Below are positions 27,601 through 36,072 of a DNA stretch of 64,000 nt, piece by piece. Numbering within the stretch: position 1 is the stretch's first letter; every line of letters begins with the position of its first letter. Below the pieces are notes generated by a model. It searched no databases and had not been told where the DNA came from. It was given only the letters and a program-made list of their open reading frames with translations. The position numbers and the translations under genes were made by a program. This DNA is from Cyclobacterium salsum. Its GTDB lineage: Bacteria > Bacteroidota > Bacteroidia > Cytophagales > Cyclobacteriaceae. The stretch spans positions 186,001-250,000 of the forward strand of contig NZ_WNKG01000004.1 in NCBI RefSeq assembly GCF_010119245.1. Direction: 5' to 3'.

Positions 27601-27850
27601 TATCAACTCCATTAACCTGGGCGGAGGTAGTAAATGGATAAACCGCGATTATATCCGATTACAAAACGTTTCTGTGGGATATAACTTCCCTGGCGGAATT
27701 CTGGACAAGATAAAGGCGAACCGGCTACGATTGGCGCTAAACATAGAGAACGTAGCGGTATTTACCCCTTGGGAAAAAAGCCTGGGTGACCCTGAGTCAG
27801 CTCGGGAAATGCCAAGAACGTACTCGCTTAGTTTGGATTTTACTTTCTAG
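24602..27850 (+). CDS. SusC/RagA family TonB-linked outer-membrane transporter (locus 1)
   Basis: The 1082-residue protein has a signal-like N-terminus, a carboxypeptidase-regulatory-like domain (about 66-135; VTGTVTDSNGEPIPGATV), the family TonB-box region DEVVVVGYGTQKKKDLTGAV (about 145), a plug with the SusC segment IESVDVLKDASAAAVYGSQATNGVV, and a 22-strand barrel ending LSLDFTF. It imports oligosaccharides or similar ligands with its SusD partner, powered by TonB. Odd: about 65 residues separate the initiator Met from the first domain, longer than the usual 25-35, with the hydrophobic stretch at about 17-30. Confidence 0.95.
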   Translation: MKRKLPNCRLMVSKPSAMATLFFLLSTGLMASNSKLNGTFENLANDLPLLAATTNHSSANLNVLFDVTVTGTVTDSNGEPIPGATVSVPGTSIGTATDIDGKYSITIPDDASLVFSFIGFESQTIEVNNQSTIDVALVESTQALDEVVVVGYGTQKKKDLTGAVVNVQAEEVMKYKPTSVSEILRTTVPGLSVGYATNARNVPEFNVRGDNSMKADDGDERAANRPLIVLDGVIFQGDLAEINPNTIESVDVLKDASAAAVYGSQATNGVVIFTTKRGSYGKPQITVSSRTGIITGARRQQTYKGGEEVLNWLTDMNETITNSITEPWTRFRDYNDIDPQYQDDWLAANGIPGETDPEAIRMARVNNFGFWDIELENYRNGVTYDWQDFLFHTGVRQDHDVSVSGRNERVSYYYSLGYSDRESVQLGETFETITSRLNLDVNLGEFISIGTNTQFTYQDEGQEPIGNGGYRVYSPYDQPWANGEPRTRENLNDQAAGSNISNPYQDPSWNTRRYTRFMINPTLYAQVTLPYGFSLRTDYTPRFDVRKRFDFDEKGNPQRAVDRAERRYNDSFRWQSNTILNWDKAFGEHRLSFTGLYNTEKNQFWETRAITNNFSPTSSLGYHAIQLGLNPTMSSYDEVNSRTGLMGRINYAYSDRYNVSFSLRRDGFSRFGINNRLGNFPSVSAAWTISNEDFMPAGSALSYLKLRLSYGVNGNSSGLEDYNAYAQLNNSLYLNYDGGYFPAPRTEIRRIANPFLSWERNASFNIGIDYGFFNDRVSGSLDMYQSETRDLLLDQKLPDLTGFGSVKTNVGNLQNRGFDLGIRSINISRADFVWTSNFNVTYAINKITTLGNAPIPMTDSQGNTVEREPDDLQNGWFIGENKDIIWDWDLDGVYQTDEADEAAEYGLFPGDFRFVDQDGDGDIDIDDRVFLGLRQNPWYITFRNDFEWKGFDMGLVFLGKFGWKGGTTEPFNNSQSYIKNHNWYTIPYWTPLNGQNNFARINSINLGGGSKWINRDYIRLQNVSVGYNFPGGILDKIKANRLRLALNIENVAVFTPWEKSLGDPESAREMPRTYSLSLDFTF

Positions 27851-27894
27851 ACGAAAGGTTAGGAAATTAACAATTAACCAGAAACGAACTAAAA

Positions 27895-29916
27895 ATGAAA
27901 AACATACATAAAATTAAAGGAATAGGACTTTCCCTGCTTCTTCTGGCATCCATATCTTGTTCGGAAGATTTCCTGGAAGAACAGCCATTATCCTTCCTTA
28001 GCCCGGAAAACACCTACAGGGATGCAGCAGGTCTTCAAACGGCACTGGATGCTGCCCTACAGGGAGTCATGTCTCAATGGAATGGAGATACCCGTGAACT
28101 GATGTTTAACAGTAATATGAGTGATGCCTCGGTGGTATCGGCGACCGATAAGCCCGATGCCTTCGTGGATTTGCGTACCTATGCCACGCCTACCAATTCG
28201 CGAAACAATGACGCTGGGCGTGCCCGGTCCTTCTATGCGGATAATTATAACCACATCAAAAAAGCCAATACGGTGATCGACTATATTGATTTACCCGAAT
28301 GGCCTGATGGGGTAAACGATGCGGAACGAAATCACCTACTGGGATCGGCCTATTTTCTTCGCGCTTTCTTCTACATGCAACTCACCATGGATTTTGGAAA
28401 CGTAGCATTTCCCTTAAATGTGGTATCGGAAGCCCGTAGAGATTTCAAAGCGTTTAATATGCAAGGCATCTGGGACCAAATGATCACAGATCTCGAATAC
28501 GCCGTCCAACACGTAAAACCTAAAAGCCAGTTACCGATAGGACAGGCTCCCAAGGATGCTGTCCGTGTACTATTGGCAAAATATTATATGTTAAACGAGC
28601 GTTTCGCCGATGCGGAGCAATTGATGGATGATGTAATCAACGGCGGCGAATCCCAGTTATTCACCGATGATATGATTCCATCCGGGGTGACCGAAGTGGA
28701 GGTAGCCAATTCTAACAATCCGAATACCGGTACACCATTGCCTGGAAGGTCAGGTTTTGCGCCAGCAGATGCGGTGAATTACCTGCACATGGATCAGGGG
28801 GCACAGAAAACCAGCAATCCGGAAGGAATCTGGTTGGTTGTCAATGAGCCCTTTGTTTTGGGCACGCAGGGAAGATCCGCCAGGATTCGAGCCTGGGGGC
28901 CTAATTTCGTGAGTACCAACCTGGGTGTCTGGGAACCGGGAACGACCCGAATTGGAACAGACGTACAGCAGTCCACCTCTGATGAGCGTGGTCGCATGAT
29001 GAAAAAATGGGGTCGTGGTCAGGGTTTTGCCCGTCCGACCAATTATTCCCAGTACGAAATATGGAATTTTAAGGGAACCGTTGACGAACAGGATTACCGT
29101 CACAAGGACCTGAACTGGTTTGAGATGGAGGATGTGTTGTATGACAACCCTTCTCTTCAGGATGATGGTAGCCCGTACTACATGGAGCCCCTTCGCCTAT
29201 ATGATGATAACGGCAACCTGACTTGTCAGGACACCATTCGATGCTGGTATGGTTACCCCCGATACAAGTTCTATTCGGTTAATCAGGAAGCACGTCCTGA
29301 CCGACAGGATGGAGGTAAAATGGACATGTACATCATGCGTATCGCAGAAGCCTACCTCGTTCGGGCAGAAGCAAGATTCTGGCAGGACAACCTGGCCGGT
29401 GCGGCAGAAGATATCAATACCATCCGCCAAAGAGCCAATGCCATCCATATGTACACGATAGCTGACATGCAAACAGAAGGAATCGGAGCGGTGCTGGATG
29501 AGCGAAACCGGGAGCTATTTGGAGAGGAATACCGGCATGACGAACTGGTTAGGGTTTCGGTTATTCTGGCCAAAACCGGAAAAATGGCTTATAATGGAAA
29601 GTCCTATTCCATATCCGGAGACGATATCGAGGGGTCCTTATCTGCCGATAGTTTCTATTATGACCGCATGATGGAGAAGAATAATTTCTTCCGGGACGAG
29701 GTGCCCTGGGCCACCTATAATACTACCCGGTATACCATGGATCCCAAGCACATCTTCTGGCCGGTATACCAGCCCTACCTGGTAGGTAACGTGGAAGCCA
29801 CACTCAATCAGACTACCGGATACAATGGTGCCGAAGATAATATTGCGCCATTAAACCATACGGTTCAACCTGCCGGCGCACCCAACGAAGACCCCATGCG
29901 GGCCATCGGAGAGTAA
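27895..29916 (+). CDS. SusD/RagB family surface lipoprotein (locus 1)
   Basis: The 673-residue protein has a lipoprotein signal (LLLLASISC, Cys at about 22) followed by SEDFLEEQPLSFLSPENTY, the SusD opening. TPR-like helices follow (LLGSAYFLRAFFYMQLTMDFG) and the C-terminal motif AEAYLVRAEARFWQDNLAGAAEDINTIRQRAN. SusD proteins are lids over SusC that bind the glycan. It is longer than the usual 500-600 residues because of inserts around 230-400, often a sign of a special ligand. It lies 44 bp after its SusC. Confidence 0.95.
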   Translation: MKNIHKIKGIGLSLLLLASISCSEDFLEEQPLSFLSPENTYRDAAGLQTALDAALQGVMSQWNGDTRELMFNSNMSDASVVSATDKPDAFVDLRTYATPTNSRNNDAGRARSFYADNYNHIKKANTVIDYIDLPEWPDGVNDAERNHLLGSAYFLRAFFYMQLTMDFGNVAFPLNVVSEARRDFKAFNMQGIWDQMITDLEYAVQHVKPKSQLPIGQAPKDAVRVLLAKYYMLNERFADAEQLMDDVINGGESQLFTDDMIPSGVTEVEVANSNNPNTGTPLPGRSGFAPADAVNYLHMDQGAQKTSNPEGIWLVVNEPFVLGTQGRSARIRAWGPNFVSTNLGVWEPGTTRIGTDVQQSTSDERGRMMKKWGRGQGFARPTNYSQYEIWNFKGTVDEQDYRHKDLNWFEMEDVLYDNPSLQDDGSPYYMEPLRLYDDNGNLTCQDTIRCWYGYPRYKFYSVNQEARPDRQDGGKMDMYIMRIAEAYLVRAEARFWQDNLAGAAEDINTIRQRANAIHMYTIADMQTEGIGAVLDERNRELFGEEYRHDELVRVSVILAKTGKMAYNGKSYSISGDDIEGSLSADSFYYDRMMEKNNFFRDEVPWATYNTTRYTMDPKHIFWPVYQPYLVGNVEATLNQTTGYNGAEDNIAPLNHTVQPAGAPNEDPMRAIGE

Positions 29917-29931
29917 TGCCGGTTATATAAT

Positions 29932-29970
29932 AAATTCACCCGAAGGCATGCGCAGTCGGGTGAATTTTTT
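29932..29970 (+). terminator. Rho-independent terminator after susCD locus 1
   Basis: AAATTCACCCGA (29932-29943) pairs perfectly over 12 bp with TCGGGTGAATTT (29956-29967), followed by a T-run. It lies 15 bp after the SusD stop and separates susCD from the oxidoreductase gene. Confidence 0.88.
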
Positions 29971-30014
29971 AATTTACACGTATAATTTAATTATAAACTC
30001 AAAAACAGCATGTT

Positions 30015-31358
30015 ATGAATAACGAATCGTCCAGACGGACATTTCTAAAAAAATCCGCCATTGCAAGTTCAGCGGCCATCGTGGCACCCACCATACTATC
30101 ATCCAATGTTTTTGGAGCCAATGACCGCATCAATGCCGCAGTGTTGGGCGTGAATGGAAGGGGAAAAAACCACATTCAAAGCCTGATGAACCAGGAAAAC
30201 GTTCAGGTTACTACGTTATGTGATCCGGACATGAACCTGCTACGAGAGCGGCAAAAGAGTTTCAAGGAAACTTACAACAAAGACGTGGCACTGGAGCAGG
30301 ACCTGCGAAGAGTTATCGACGATCCGGATATTGACGTGATCAGCATCGCTGCGCCTAATCACTGGCATGCATTGGCCACCATTTGGGCTTGTCAGGCCGG
30401 AAAAGATGTTTACGTGGAAAAACCAGGCTCTCACAACATCTGGGAGGGCAGGAAAATGGTAGAAGCCGCTCATAAATACGACCGTATCGTCCAGCATGGG
30501 GTTCAGCTCAGGAGCTCCCCTGCCATACGGGAAGCCGTGGAATTAATGCGGGATGGGTACATTGGAAATGTGTATATGGCCCGCGGAATCGTATTTAGAT
30601 GGAGACCCAGCATAGGCGATAAAGGATTCTCTCCCGTTCCGGATGGAATCGATTATGATCTTTGGACAGGACCCGCTCCCAAGCGACCATTTACCCGAAA
30701 TCTGGTCCATTACAACTGGCATTGGCATTGGGATTATGGAAACGGAGATGTGGGCAACCAGGGCATTCACGAAACGGATTTGTGCATGTGGGGGCTCGAT
30801 GTGGGACTTCCTACCAAAATCACGTCCATGGGAGGCAAATTCCTATGGGACGATGCCAAAGAGGTGCCGGAAGTACTCACCTCTGTATACAATTACCCGG
30901 AAGAAAATAAAATTATCCAGTTCGAAGTAAGGCCCTGGTGTACCAATGAAGAAGGTGGTGCTACTGTGGGAAATATTTTCTACGGAGACAAAGGATATAT
31001 CGTCGTAGACGGCTACGATAAATACAAGTCCTTCCTTGGTCAGGACCGAACCCCTGGAAAATCAGGAGATGATGGAGGAGAATCCGGAACCGGTATGGAC
31101 CGAGGTGCCGGGGGAACCGACGGGCACTTTGCCAACTTTATCGAGGCCGTAAGAAAGCACGACCGATCCATTCTAAACGGACCGGTAGAGACGGCTCATC
31201 TGTCCTCCGGTTTGGCCCACCTGGGAAACATTGCCTACAAGCTGGAACGCGTGCTAACTTTTAATCCAAGTTCAGAAACGTTTGTAAACGATCCGGAAGC
31301 CGATCAGATGCTGACCCGAAACTATCGCAAAGGCTTTGAAGTGCCTAGCCAAGTCTGA
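30015..31358 (+). CDS. Gfo/Idh/MocA family oxidoreductase with Tat signal
   Basis: The 447-residue protein begins with a twin-arginine signal (SSRRTFLKKSAIASSAAIV), so it is probably exported folded with its cofactor. A Rossmann domain follows (AAVLGVNGRGKNH, about 42-54), then EKPGSHNIWEG (the family E-K-P) and the C-terminal domain with GNQGIHETDLCMWGLD, carrying the conserved catalytic-type histidine. Family members oxidise or reduce sugars and inositols with tightly bound NAD(P). Placed after susCD, it probably oxidises an imported saccharide; the substrate is unknown. Confidence 0.92.
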   Translation: MNNESSRRTFLKKSAIASSAAIVAPTILSSNVFGANDRINAAVLGVNGRGKNHIQSLMNQENVQVTTLCDPDMNLLRERQKSFKETYNKDVALEQDLRRVIDDPDIDVISIAAPNHWHALATIWACQAGKDVYVEKPGSHNIWEGRKMVEAAHKYDRIVQHGVQLRSSPAIREAVELMRDGYIGNVYMARGIVFRWRPSIGDKGFSPVPDGIDYDLWTGPAPKRPFTRNLVHYNWHWHWDYGNGDVGNQGIHETDLCMWGLDVGLPTKITSMGGKFLWDDAKEVPEVLTSVYNYPEENKIIQFEVRPWCTNEEGGATVGNIFYGDKGYIVVDGYDKYKSFLGQDRTPGKSGDDGGESGTGMDRGAGGTDGHFANFIEAVRKHDRSILNGPVETAHLSSGLAHLGNIAYKLERVLTFNPSSETFVNDPEADQMLTRNYRKGFEVPSQV

Positions 31359-31405
31359 GCAGCTAGGCGGAACTAACTAAATACGTTCGGAAGATAGGGA
31401 AAATA

Positions 31406-31444
31406 GACCTGTCTGGATGCCTGCATCCGGCAGGTTTCCTTTTC
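31406..31444 (+). terminator. Terminator after the Gfo/Idh/MocA gene
   Basis: ACCTG (31407-31411) and GGATGC pair with GCATCC and CAGGT (31431-31435) in a two-part stem, followed by the T-rich TTTCCTTTT. Confidence 0.65.
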
Positions 31445-31493
31445 CACCTCCCAACAACAAACTAACTTTAAAAGTCTAAATGTAAATTTCGAT

Positions 31494-32537
31494 ATGCAAT
31501 ACCAGGCGATATTATTGATCTTGATTATGAGTAGCAGCACCATGCTTTTCGGTCAAAAAATGAAAAAAGAGTCCATTGAAATAAATGTCAATGAGGCAGA
31601 GAAAAAAGTAGATATCATGGTAGGGGGAGACCTTTTTACCAGGTACATGTATCCGGACAATATCATGAAGCCCGTATTATGGCCGGTCATGTCTCCGGAA
31701 GGGAATATGCTAACCCGAAGCTATCCGCTTATCAACAAAGAAGGGGACCGTACAGACCATCCCCATCACGTGGGGGTATGGCTAAATTACGGCGACGTAA
31801 ATGGCTATGATTTCTGGAACAATTCGGAGGCCATTCCCCAGGAAAGAAAGGATGGATACGGAACCATCTTTCACCAATCTGTAGAAAAAGCAAAAGGAGG
31901 TAAAGGCAAAGGAGTGTTGGAAACCAATTCCCTTTGGAAATCTCCCGACAATACCACCCTGTTGGAAGAAGAAACCACCTTCAAGTTTAGCGCAATGGAA
32001 GGCATGCGCATTATTGACCGAACCACCAGCCTGACGGCAGCCGTTGAAGCAGTGGATTTTACCGACAACAAGGAAGGAATGTTTGCCATCCGGGTAAGCC
32101 GGGAATTGGAATTACCCACAGACAAACCCACCGAACTGGTAGATTCCCATGGGGTCAAAACCCGCGTCGAAAAAATGGATAATACCTATGTAAAAGGAGA
32201 CTACAGGAGCTCTGAGGGAATTGAAGGAGGCGATGTATGGGGTACCCGGGGAAGGTGGATGAAACTTTCCAGCGAAATAAATGGAGAACCCGTTTCCCTG
32301 GTGATTATTGATCATCCCTCCAATGTGGGCTACCCTACTTACTGGCATGCCCGGGATTACGGGTTGTTTGCTGCGAACACGCTGGGGCAAAAAGCGCTTT
32401 CTGGTGGAGAAAACGAATTGAATTTCAGTCTGGACCAGGGCGAAACAGCCACTTTCAATTACCGGCTGGTGGTGGCTTCTGAGGATTTGTCAGATGCACA
32501 AATAAACGAGCTGGCCGATGAGTACGCCAAAAAATAA
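31494..32537 (+). CDS. DUF6807 ('PmoA family') secreted protein
   Basis: The 347-residue protein has a signal peptide (cleaved near MLFGQ) and a galactose-mutarotase-like beta-sandwich. Conserved segments include FTRYMYPDNIMKPVLWPV, DRTDHPHHVGVWLNYGDVNG with an HPHH cluster, and VIIDHPSNVGYPTYWHARDYGLFAANTLG. The family is often labelled 'PmoA', but it is unrelated to methane monooxygenase. Its members accompany Gfo/Idh/MocA dehydrogenases and TIM-barrel isomerases in Bacteroidota sugar loci. A role in carbohydrate modification is inferred from context. Confidence 0.85.
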   Translation: MQYQAILLILIMSSSTMLFGQKMKKESIEINVNEAEKKVDIMVGGDLFTRYMYPDNIMKPVLWPVMSPEGNMLTRSYPLINKEGDRTDHPHHVGVWLNYGDVNGYDFWNNSEAIPQERKDGYGTIFHQSVEKAKGGKGKGVLETNSLWKSPDNTTLLEEETTFKFSAMEGMRIIDRTTSLTAAVEAVDFTDNKEGMFAIRVSRELELPTDKPTELVDSHGVKTRVEKMDNTYVKGDYRSSEGIEGGDVWGTRGRWMKLSSEINGEPVSLVIIDHPSNVGYPTYWHARDYGLFAANTLGQKALSGGENELNFSLDQGETATFNYRLVVASEDLSDAQINELADEYAKK

Positions 32538-32568
32538 AGCGACCGATAACCTTGAATTTTCAACTACT

Positions 32569-33450
32569 ATGACGGAGACTAATTCTTCCAGGCGCAGCTT
32601 CTTACTGAAAAGCATGGCAGCAGGACTGGGACTATCCACCCTGGGATCCCTCCCACTTCCCACTTTTGCCCGAAAATCGAACATGAAACTGGGCCTGGTA
32701 ACCTACCAGTGGGGCAAAGATTGGGACCTTCCTACCTTGATTGCCAATTGTGAAAAATCCGGCCTTTTAGGAGTAGAACTTCGCACCGAACACGCACACG
32801 GTGTGGAAACCAATCTTTCTTCCAGGCAACGAACAGAGGTAAAGAATCGCTTTGCCGACAGCCCCGTGACCTGTGTGGGTTACGGTTCTAATTTTGCCTA
32901 TCACTATACCGATCAGGCGGAGGTACGGCAAAACATAGAGGGTACCAAGGAATACCTTACGTTATGCAAGGATATTGGTGCCACCGGAATAAAGGTAAAA
33001 CCAAATGGCCTGCCAGAAGGTGTCCCAAAAGAAAAGACCATTGCGCAGATCGCTGCCTCCTTTAACGAAGTGGGCAACTATGCAAAAGAACTGGGGCAAT
33101 TGGTTCGCGTGGAAGTCCATGGAAAACTTACCCAACAGCTGCCAAACATGAAGGCGATCTTTGATCAGGTAACGGAGGATAGCGTCAAAGTATGTTGGAA
33201 TTGTAACGATCAAGACCTGATGGCTCCGGGCCTGGAAGCTAATTTTAATTCCGTGAAGCACTGGTTTGGCGATACGGTACACATTCGCGAACTAAATGTA
33301 GGGGATTATCCCTACCAGCAACTCATGAATCTATTTAATGGCATTGATTACGAGGGCTGGGTATTATTGGAGGCGCGTACCACACCTGCTGATCGGGTTG
33401 CTGCTATGAAGGAGCAATTGGAAATTTTCAATTCCATGACAAACGCATAA
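32569..33450 (+). CDS. Sugar phosphate isomerase/epimerase-like TIM-barrel protein, Tat-exported
   Basis: From the ATG at 32569 the protein has 293 residues and begins with a twin-arginine signal (SSRRSFLLKSMAAGLGLSTL). The xylose-isomerase-like TIM barrel follows, with metal-ligand-type residues in VRVEVHGKL, KVCWNCNDQDL and GWVLLEARTT. The frame is open back to 32518, which would overlap the upstream gene by 20 bp and bury the Tat signal, so the later start is preferred. Such proteins isomerise or epimerise, and some act as hydratases or lyases on 3-keto sugars. The reaction here is unknown. Confidence 0.85.
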   Translation: MTETNSSRRSFLLKSMAAGLGLSTLGSLPLPTFARKSNMKLGLVTYQWGKDWDLPTLIANCEKSGLLGVELRTEHAHGVETNLSSRQRTEVKNRFADSPVTCVGYGSNFAYHYTDQAEVRQNIEGTKEYLTLCKDIGATGIKVKPNGLPEGVPKEKTIAQIAASFNEVGNYAKELGQLVRVEVHGKLTQQLPNMKAIFDQVTEDSVKVCWNCNDQDLMAPGLEANFNSVKHWFGDTVHIRELNVGDYPYQQLMNLFNGIDYEGWVLLEARTTPADRVAAMKEQLEIFNSMTNA

Positions 33451-33512
33451 AGCTAACTCGGTCTGCGCAAGCGGCTCGAACTTGTTGTGTTCACGTAAAG
33501 ATAAAAAAGCAA

Positions 33513-33544
33513 AGGGCCACTTTCGGAATAATCCGGGTGGCCCT
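33513..33544. terminator. Terminator between convergent genes
   Basis: AGGGCCAC (33513-33520) pairs with GTGGCCCT (33537-33544) across a 16-nt loop. It lies between the TIM-barrel gene and the convergent dipeptidase gene. T-rich sequence follows on the plus strand and the minus side reads TTTGCTTTTTT after the stem, so it may act both ways. Confidence 0.7.
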
Positions 33545-33557
33545 ATTTCATTTCTTA

Positions 33558-34814
33558 TCAACCGGCACTAGCGGCATATTCTTCTACCTCCTGCCAAACC
33601 CGGAACAAATTTTTATAGCAAACTTTTTCGATATCCTCCTTACTATAGCCCCGTTTCAATAATTCGGCTATCAAATTGGGATACATGGATACGTCCTTTA
33701 GTCCGGTAGGCAAGGTGTCTCCCACCCCGTCAAAATCCGACCCAAATCCCAGGTGATCGATTCCCACCATTGCCACGATGTGGTCAAAATGGTCGGCTAC
33801 CTTTTGCACGGAGGGGAAAGGATTATTCGCTGCGACGTATTCGGATATGTATTCCTGCGCTTCCGGATCGTTTCGGCTTAGTTCGTTCTCTGCCAACCAA
33901 TTTACAAGATGTTCTCTTACAGCATCATTTCCCTCTCTAAAATTCTGATCGACAAAACTCCCGCCAAAATTGATCATGATCACGCCACCGTTTTCTGCTA
34001 GCCTCTGAATCATTTCATCCCCCATATTTCGCTCAAATCCCGGGGTAAAATGCCGCGCGGATGAATGGGAAGCAATCACAGGAACCTGCGTTACCTCCAT
34101 TACATCGTAAAAGGTATCATCCGAAACATGGGAAATATCGACCATTATCCCCAGTCGGTTCATTTCTTTGACTACCTCAACGCCAAATTCGCTAAGCCCC
34201 CCATGCATATAGGTGGTGTCATAGGAGGAATCACCAATCAAGTTATCTTTACCGTGTGTTAAGGTAATATAGCGGATACCGCGATCATGAAAGTATGCGA
34301 GATTTTCCAGGTCATCCCCAATAGGGGCTCCGTTTTCCATGCCCATGGGGAGGGAAATTTTACCTGCTTCAAAATTTGCCTGAATATCCTCCGGACTGTA
34401 GGCCATGCCAAATTTATCCGGCCAGGTTTCGGCCAATCGTTCCGTCATCAGAATAAGGGAATCCGCCAGCACCTTCGCTCCGCCTGTTTCCTGGTACCGG
34501 GTAGGGATATAAATGGACATAAATGGGGCATCCAATCCACCCTCCTTGGATCGGGGATAATCAAAATTGCCTCCTTCGGTCCTTTCAGACACGTCCAAAA
34601 TTTCTCGCTGTAGGGTAAAGCCCCCCACCTTCATTCGGTAGGGCAAATCCACATGGCCGTCAACCATGACGGTATTCCTGGCCAATTCCCTGGCCGTCGC
34701 TAATCGTTCTTCATCCGAAAGCGCAGTATAATCAATGGTCTCACTGGACTCTGTCCCGCAAGAAAAACCCAATAGGATCAACAGGAGTGTTAAAATCTGC
34801 GTACTTTTTTTCAT
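33558..34814 (-). CDS. Membrane dipeptidase (peptidase M19) lipoprotein
   Basis: The 418-residue protein has a lipoprotein signal (LLLILLGFSC) and an M19 amidohydrolase barrel. Metal-site segments are present: VDGHVDLPYRM (HxD, about 54), GMENGAPIG (Glu), DISHVSDDTF (His), ASHSSARHF (His) and GSDFDGVG (Asp). The family hydrolyses dipeptides, including those with a D-amino acid, and some beta-lactams. Acting at the envelope, it may recycle peptides. It stands alone, divergent from the beta-propeller gene. Confidence 0.92.
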   Translation of the reverse strand: MKKSTQILTLLLILLGFSCGTESSETIDYTALSDEERLATARELARNTVMVDGHVDLPYRMKVGGFTLQREILDVSERTEGGNFDYPRSKEGGLDAPFMSIYIPTRYQETGGAKVLADSLILMTERLAETWPDKFGMAYSPEDIQANFEAGKISLPMGMENGAPIGDDLENLAYFHDRGIRYITLTHGKDNLIGDSSYDTTYMHGGLSEFGVEVVKEMNRLGIMVDISHVSDDTFYDVMEVTQVPVIASHSSARHFTPGFERNMGDEMIQRLAENGGVIMINFGGSFVDQNFREGNDAVREHLVNWLAENELSRNDPEAQEYISEYVAANNPFPSVQKVADHFDHIVAMVGIDHLGFGSDFDGVGDTLPTGLKDVSMYPNLIAELLKRGYSKEDIEKVCYKNLFRVWQEVEEYAASAG

Positions 34815-34863
34815 TTTCTGTAATTTTTGTTGTTAGTGGTTATCTTATGTGTAAATTTTGAAT

Positions 34864-34871
34864 CAAATATA
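34864..34871 (-). promoter_or_regulatory. Candidate -7 element for the M19 dipeptidase gene
   Basis: The minus strand reads TATATTTG (TAnnTTTG) 50 nt upstream of the ATG at 34814. The -33 element is not clear. Confidence 0.4.
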
Positions 34872-34979
34872 CCAATCTTTCAGTTTTTACCTACCCTGCT
34901 GAAAAATTCATTTTCGGAAGAAAATTAAGTATTCATCAAAAAATTAGCGAAATTTGTTCTTAAACCAAACACGACACTC

Positions 34980-35879
34980 ATGAAGTTTTCAACAAAACCC
35001 GCTACAACTACCCTTTGTGCTTTAAGCCTTCTCCTGTTTTTGGGAATTAGCTGCGGCCCCTCTTCCACCAACGAAGAGCGTGAGGAAACAACCGTTCAGG
35101 AAAATACAACAACAGAACCGAGTATGGAATTGCTTTGGGAAACCTCCGAAGAGCTTACCACCAATGAATCCGTTCACTATGAAGAAAGCGACGGCCTGCT
35201 TTACGTAGCTAATATCGAAGGAGGACCGGACGAAAAAGATGGCGTGGGCTCCCTGTCAAAGGTAAGTACTGATGGAGCAATTTTGGAAAAAGACTGGGTT
35301 AGCGGCCTGAACGCTCCAAAAGGAATGACCGTAGTAGGAGATTTCCTGTACGTTACCGATATCGATCGCCTGGTAGAAATAGAATTGTCAACCGGTGAAA
35401 TCAATCAAACCTTTGAGATTGAAGATGCCGTTTTTCTGAACGATGCCGCCACTGATGGCCAAAAAGTCTACTTTTCGGACATGAGAACCAATACCATCCA
35501 CTACCTGGAGGACGGGAACATTCACACCTTTGCAACCGATCAAAACAGTATCAATGGGCTTCGGGTAGCCAGTGATGGAACCGTTTATGGATTGGATAGT
35601 GAAGGCTTAAAACAATACGGCAGTGATGGAAGTTTTGAAATAATTAATGATGAGGTGACCGGCGGAGACGGACTAATCATAATCGATGAAGATACGTTTA
35701 TTGCCAGCCGGTGGGGAGGAGAAATATTCCTTATCGAGAATGGTACGGCTACCAAAATTTTAGATACCACGGCAGAAGAATCCAATACGGCAGATATCGG
35801 GTTCATCCCCGAGGAAAACATCGTATTAGTACCTACCTTCTTTAAAAACAAAGTAGCTGCCTACCAACTTTCTTATTAA
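34980..35879 (+). CDS. Beta-propeller lipoprotein (SMP-30/NHL-like)
   Basis: The 299-residue protein has a lipoprotein signal (ALSLLLFLGISC, Cys at about 25), an acidic Ser/Thr/Glu linker and a six-bladed propeller made of repeats such as DGLLYVANIEGG, GDFLYVTDIDRLVEI, GQKVYFSDMRTN and DGTVYGLDSEG. It resembles SMP-30-like proteins, but the metal-binding triad of true lactonases is not evident, so a binding or scaffold role is as likely as catalysis. It has no operon partner. Confidence 0.75.
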   Translation: MKFSTKPATTTLCALSLLLFLGISCGPSSTNEEREETTVQENTTTEPSMELLWETSEELTTNESVHYEESDGLLYVANIEGGPDEKDGVGSLSKVSTDGAILEKDWVSGLNAPKGMTVVGDFLYVTDIDRLVEIELSTGEINQTFEIEDAVFLNDAATDGQKVYFSDMRTNTIHYLEDGNIHTFATDQNSINGLRVASDGTVYGLDSEGLKQYGSDGSFEIINDEVTGGDGLIIIDEDTFIASRWGGEIFLIENGTATKILDTTAEESNTADIGFIPEENIVLVPTFFKNKVAAYQLSY

Positions 35880-35885
35880 CGATTT

Positions 35886-35923
35886 TATGGAATATTGTTG
35901 CAAGAGTGAATGAATATTCCATA
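35886..35923. repeat. 11-bp perfect inverted repeat after the propeller gene
   Basis: TATGGAATATT (35886-35896) pairs with AATATTCCATA (35913-35923) across 16 nt, starting 7 bp after the stop codon. It lacks a T-run. It could be a weak terminator or an operator upstream of the desaturase gene. Confidence 0.6.
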
Positions 35924-36072
35924 GCTTTCGTTACATACTTAGATAAGGTGTAATTAGGTTAAAATGGCAGCCTTTACCGCCTATCGTCATTGTTGTTAAT
36001 TTGGAGAGAAGAAAGGTGTTATTGTTTTTGGCGAAGAAAACAAATGGACATCCAAAAGCGAACGCATAGTTT

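Noticed and set aside
31494-32537. Methane monooxygenase subunit, from the common 'PmoA family' label
   Set aside because: The sequence is a secreted beta-sandwich without membrane helices or copper motifs of methane monooxygenase; the label is a known naming accident.
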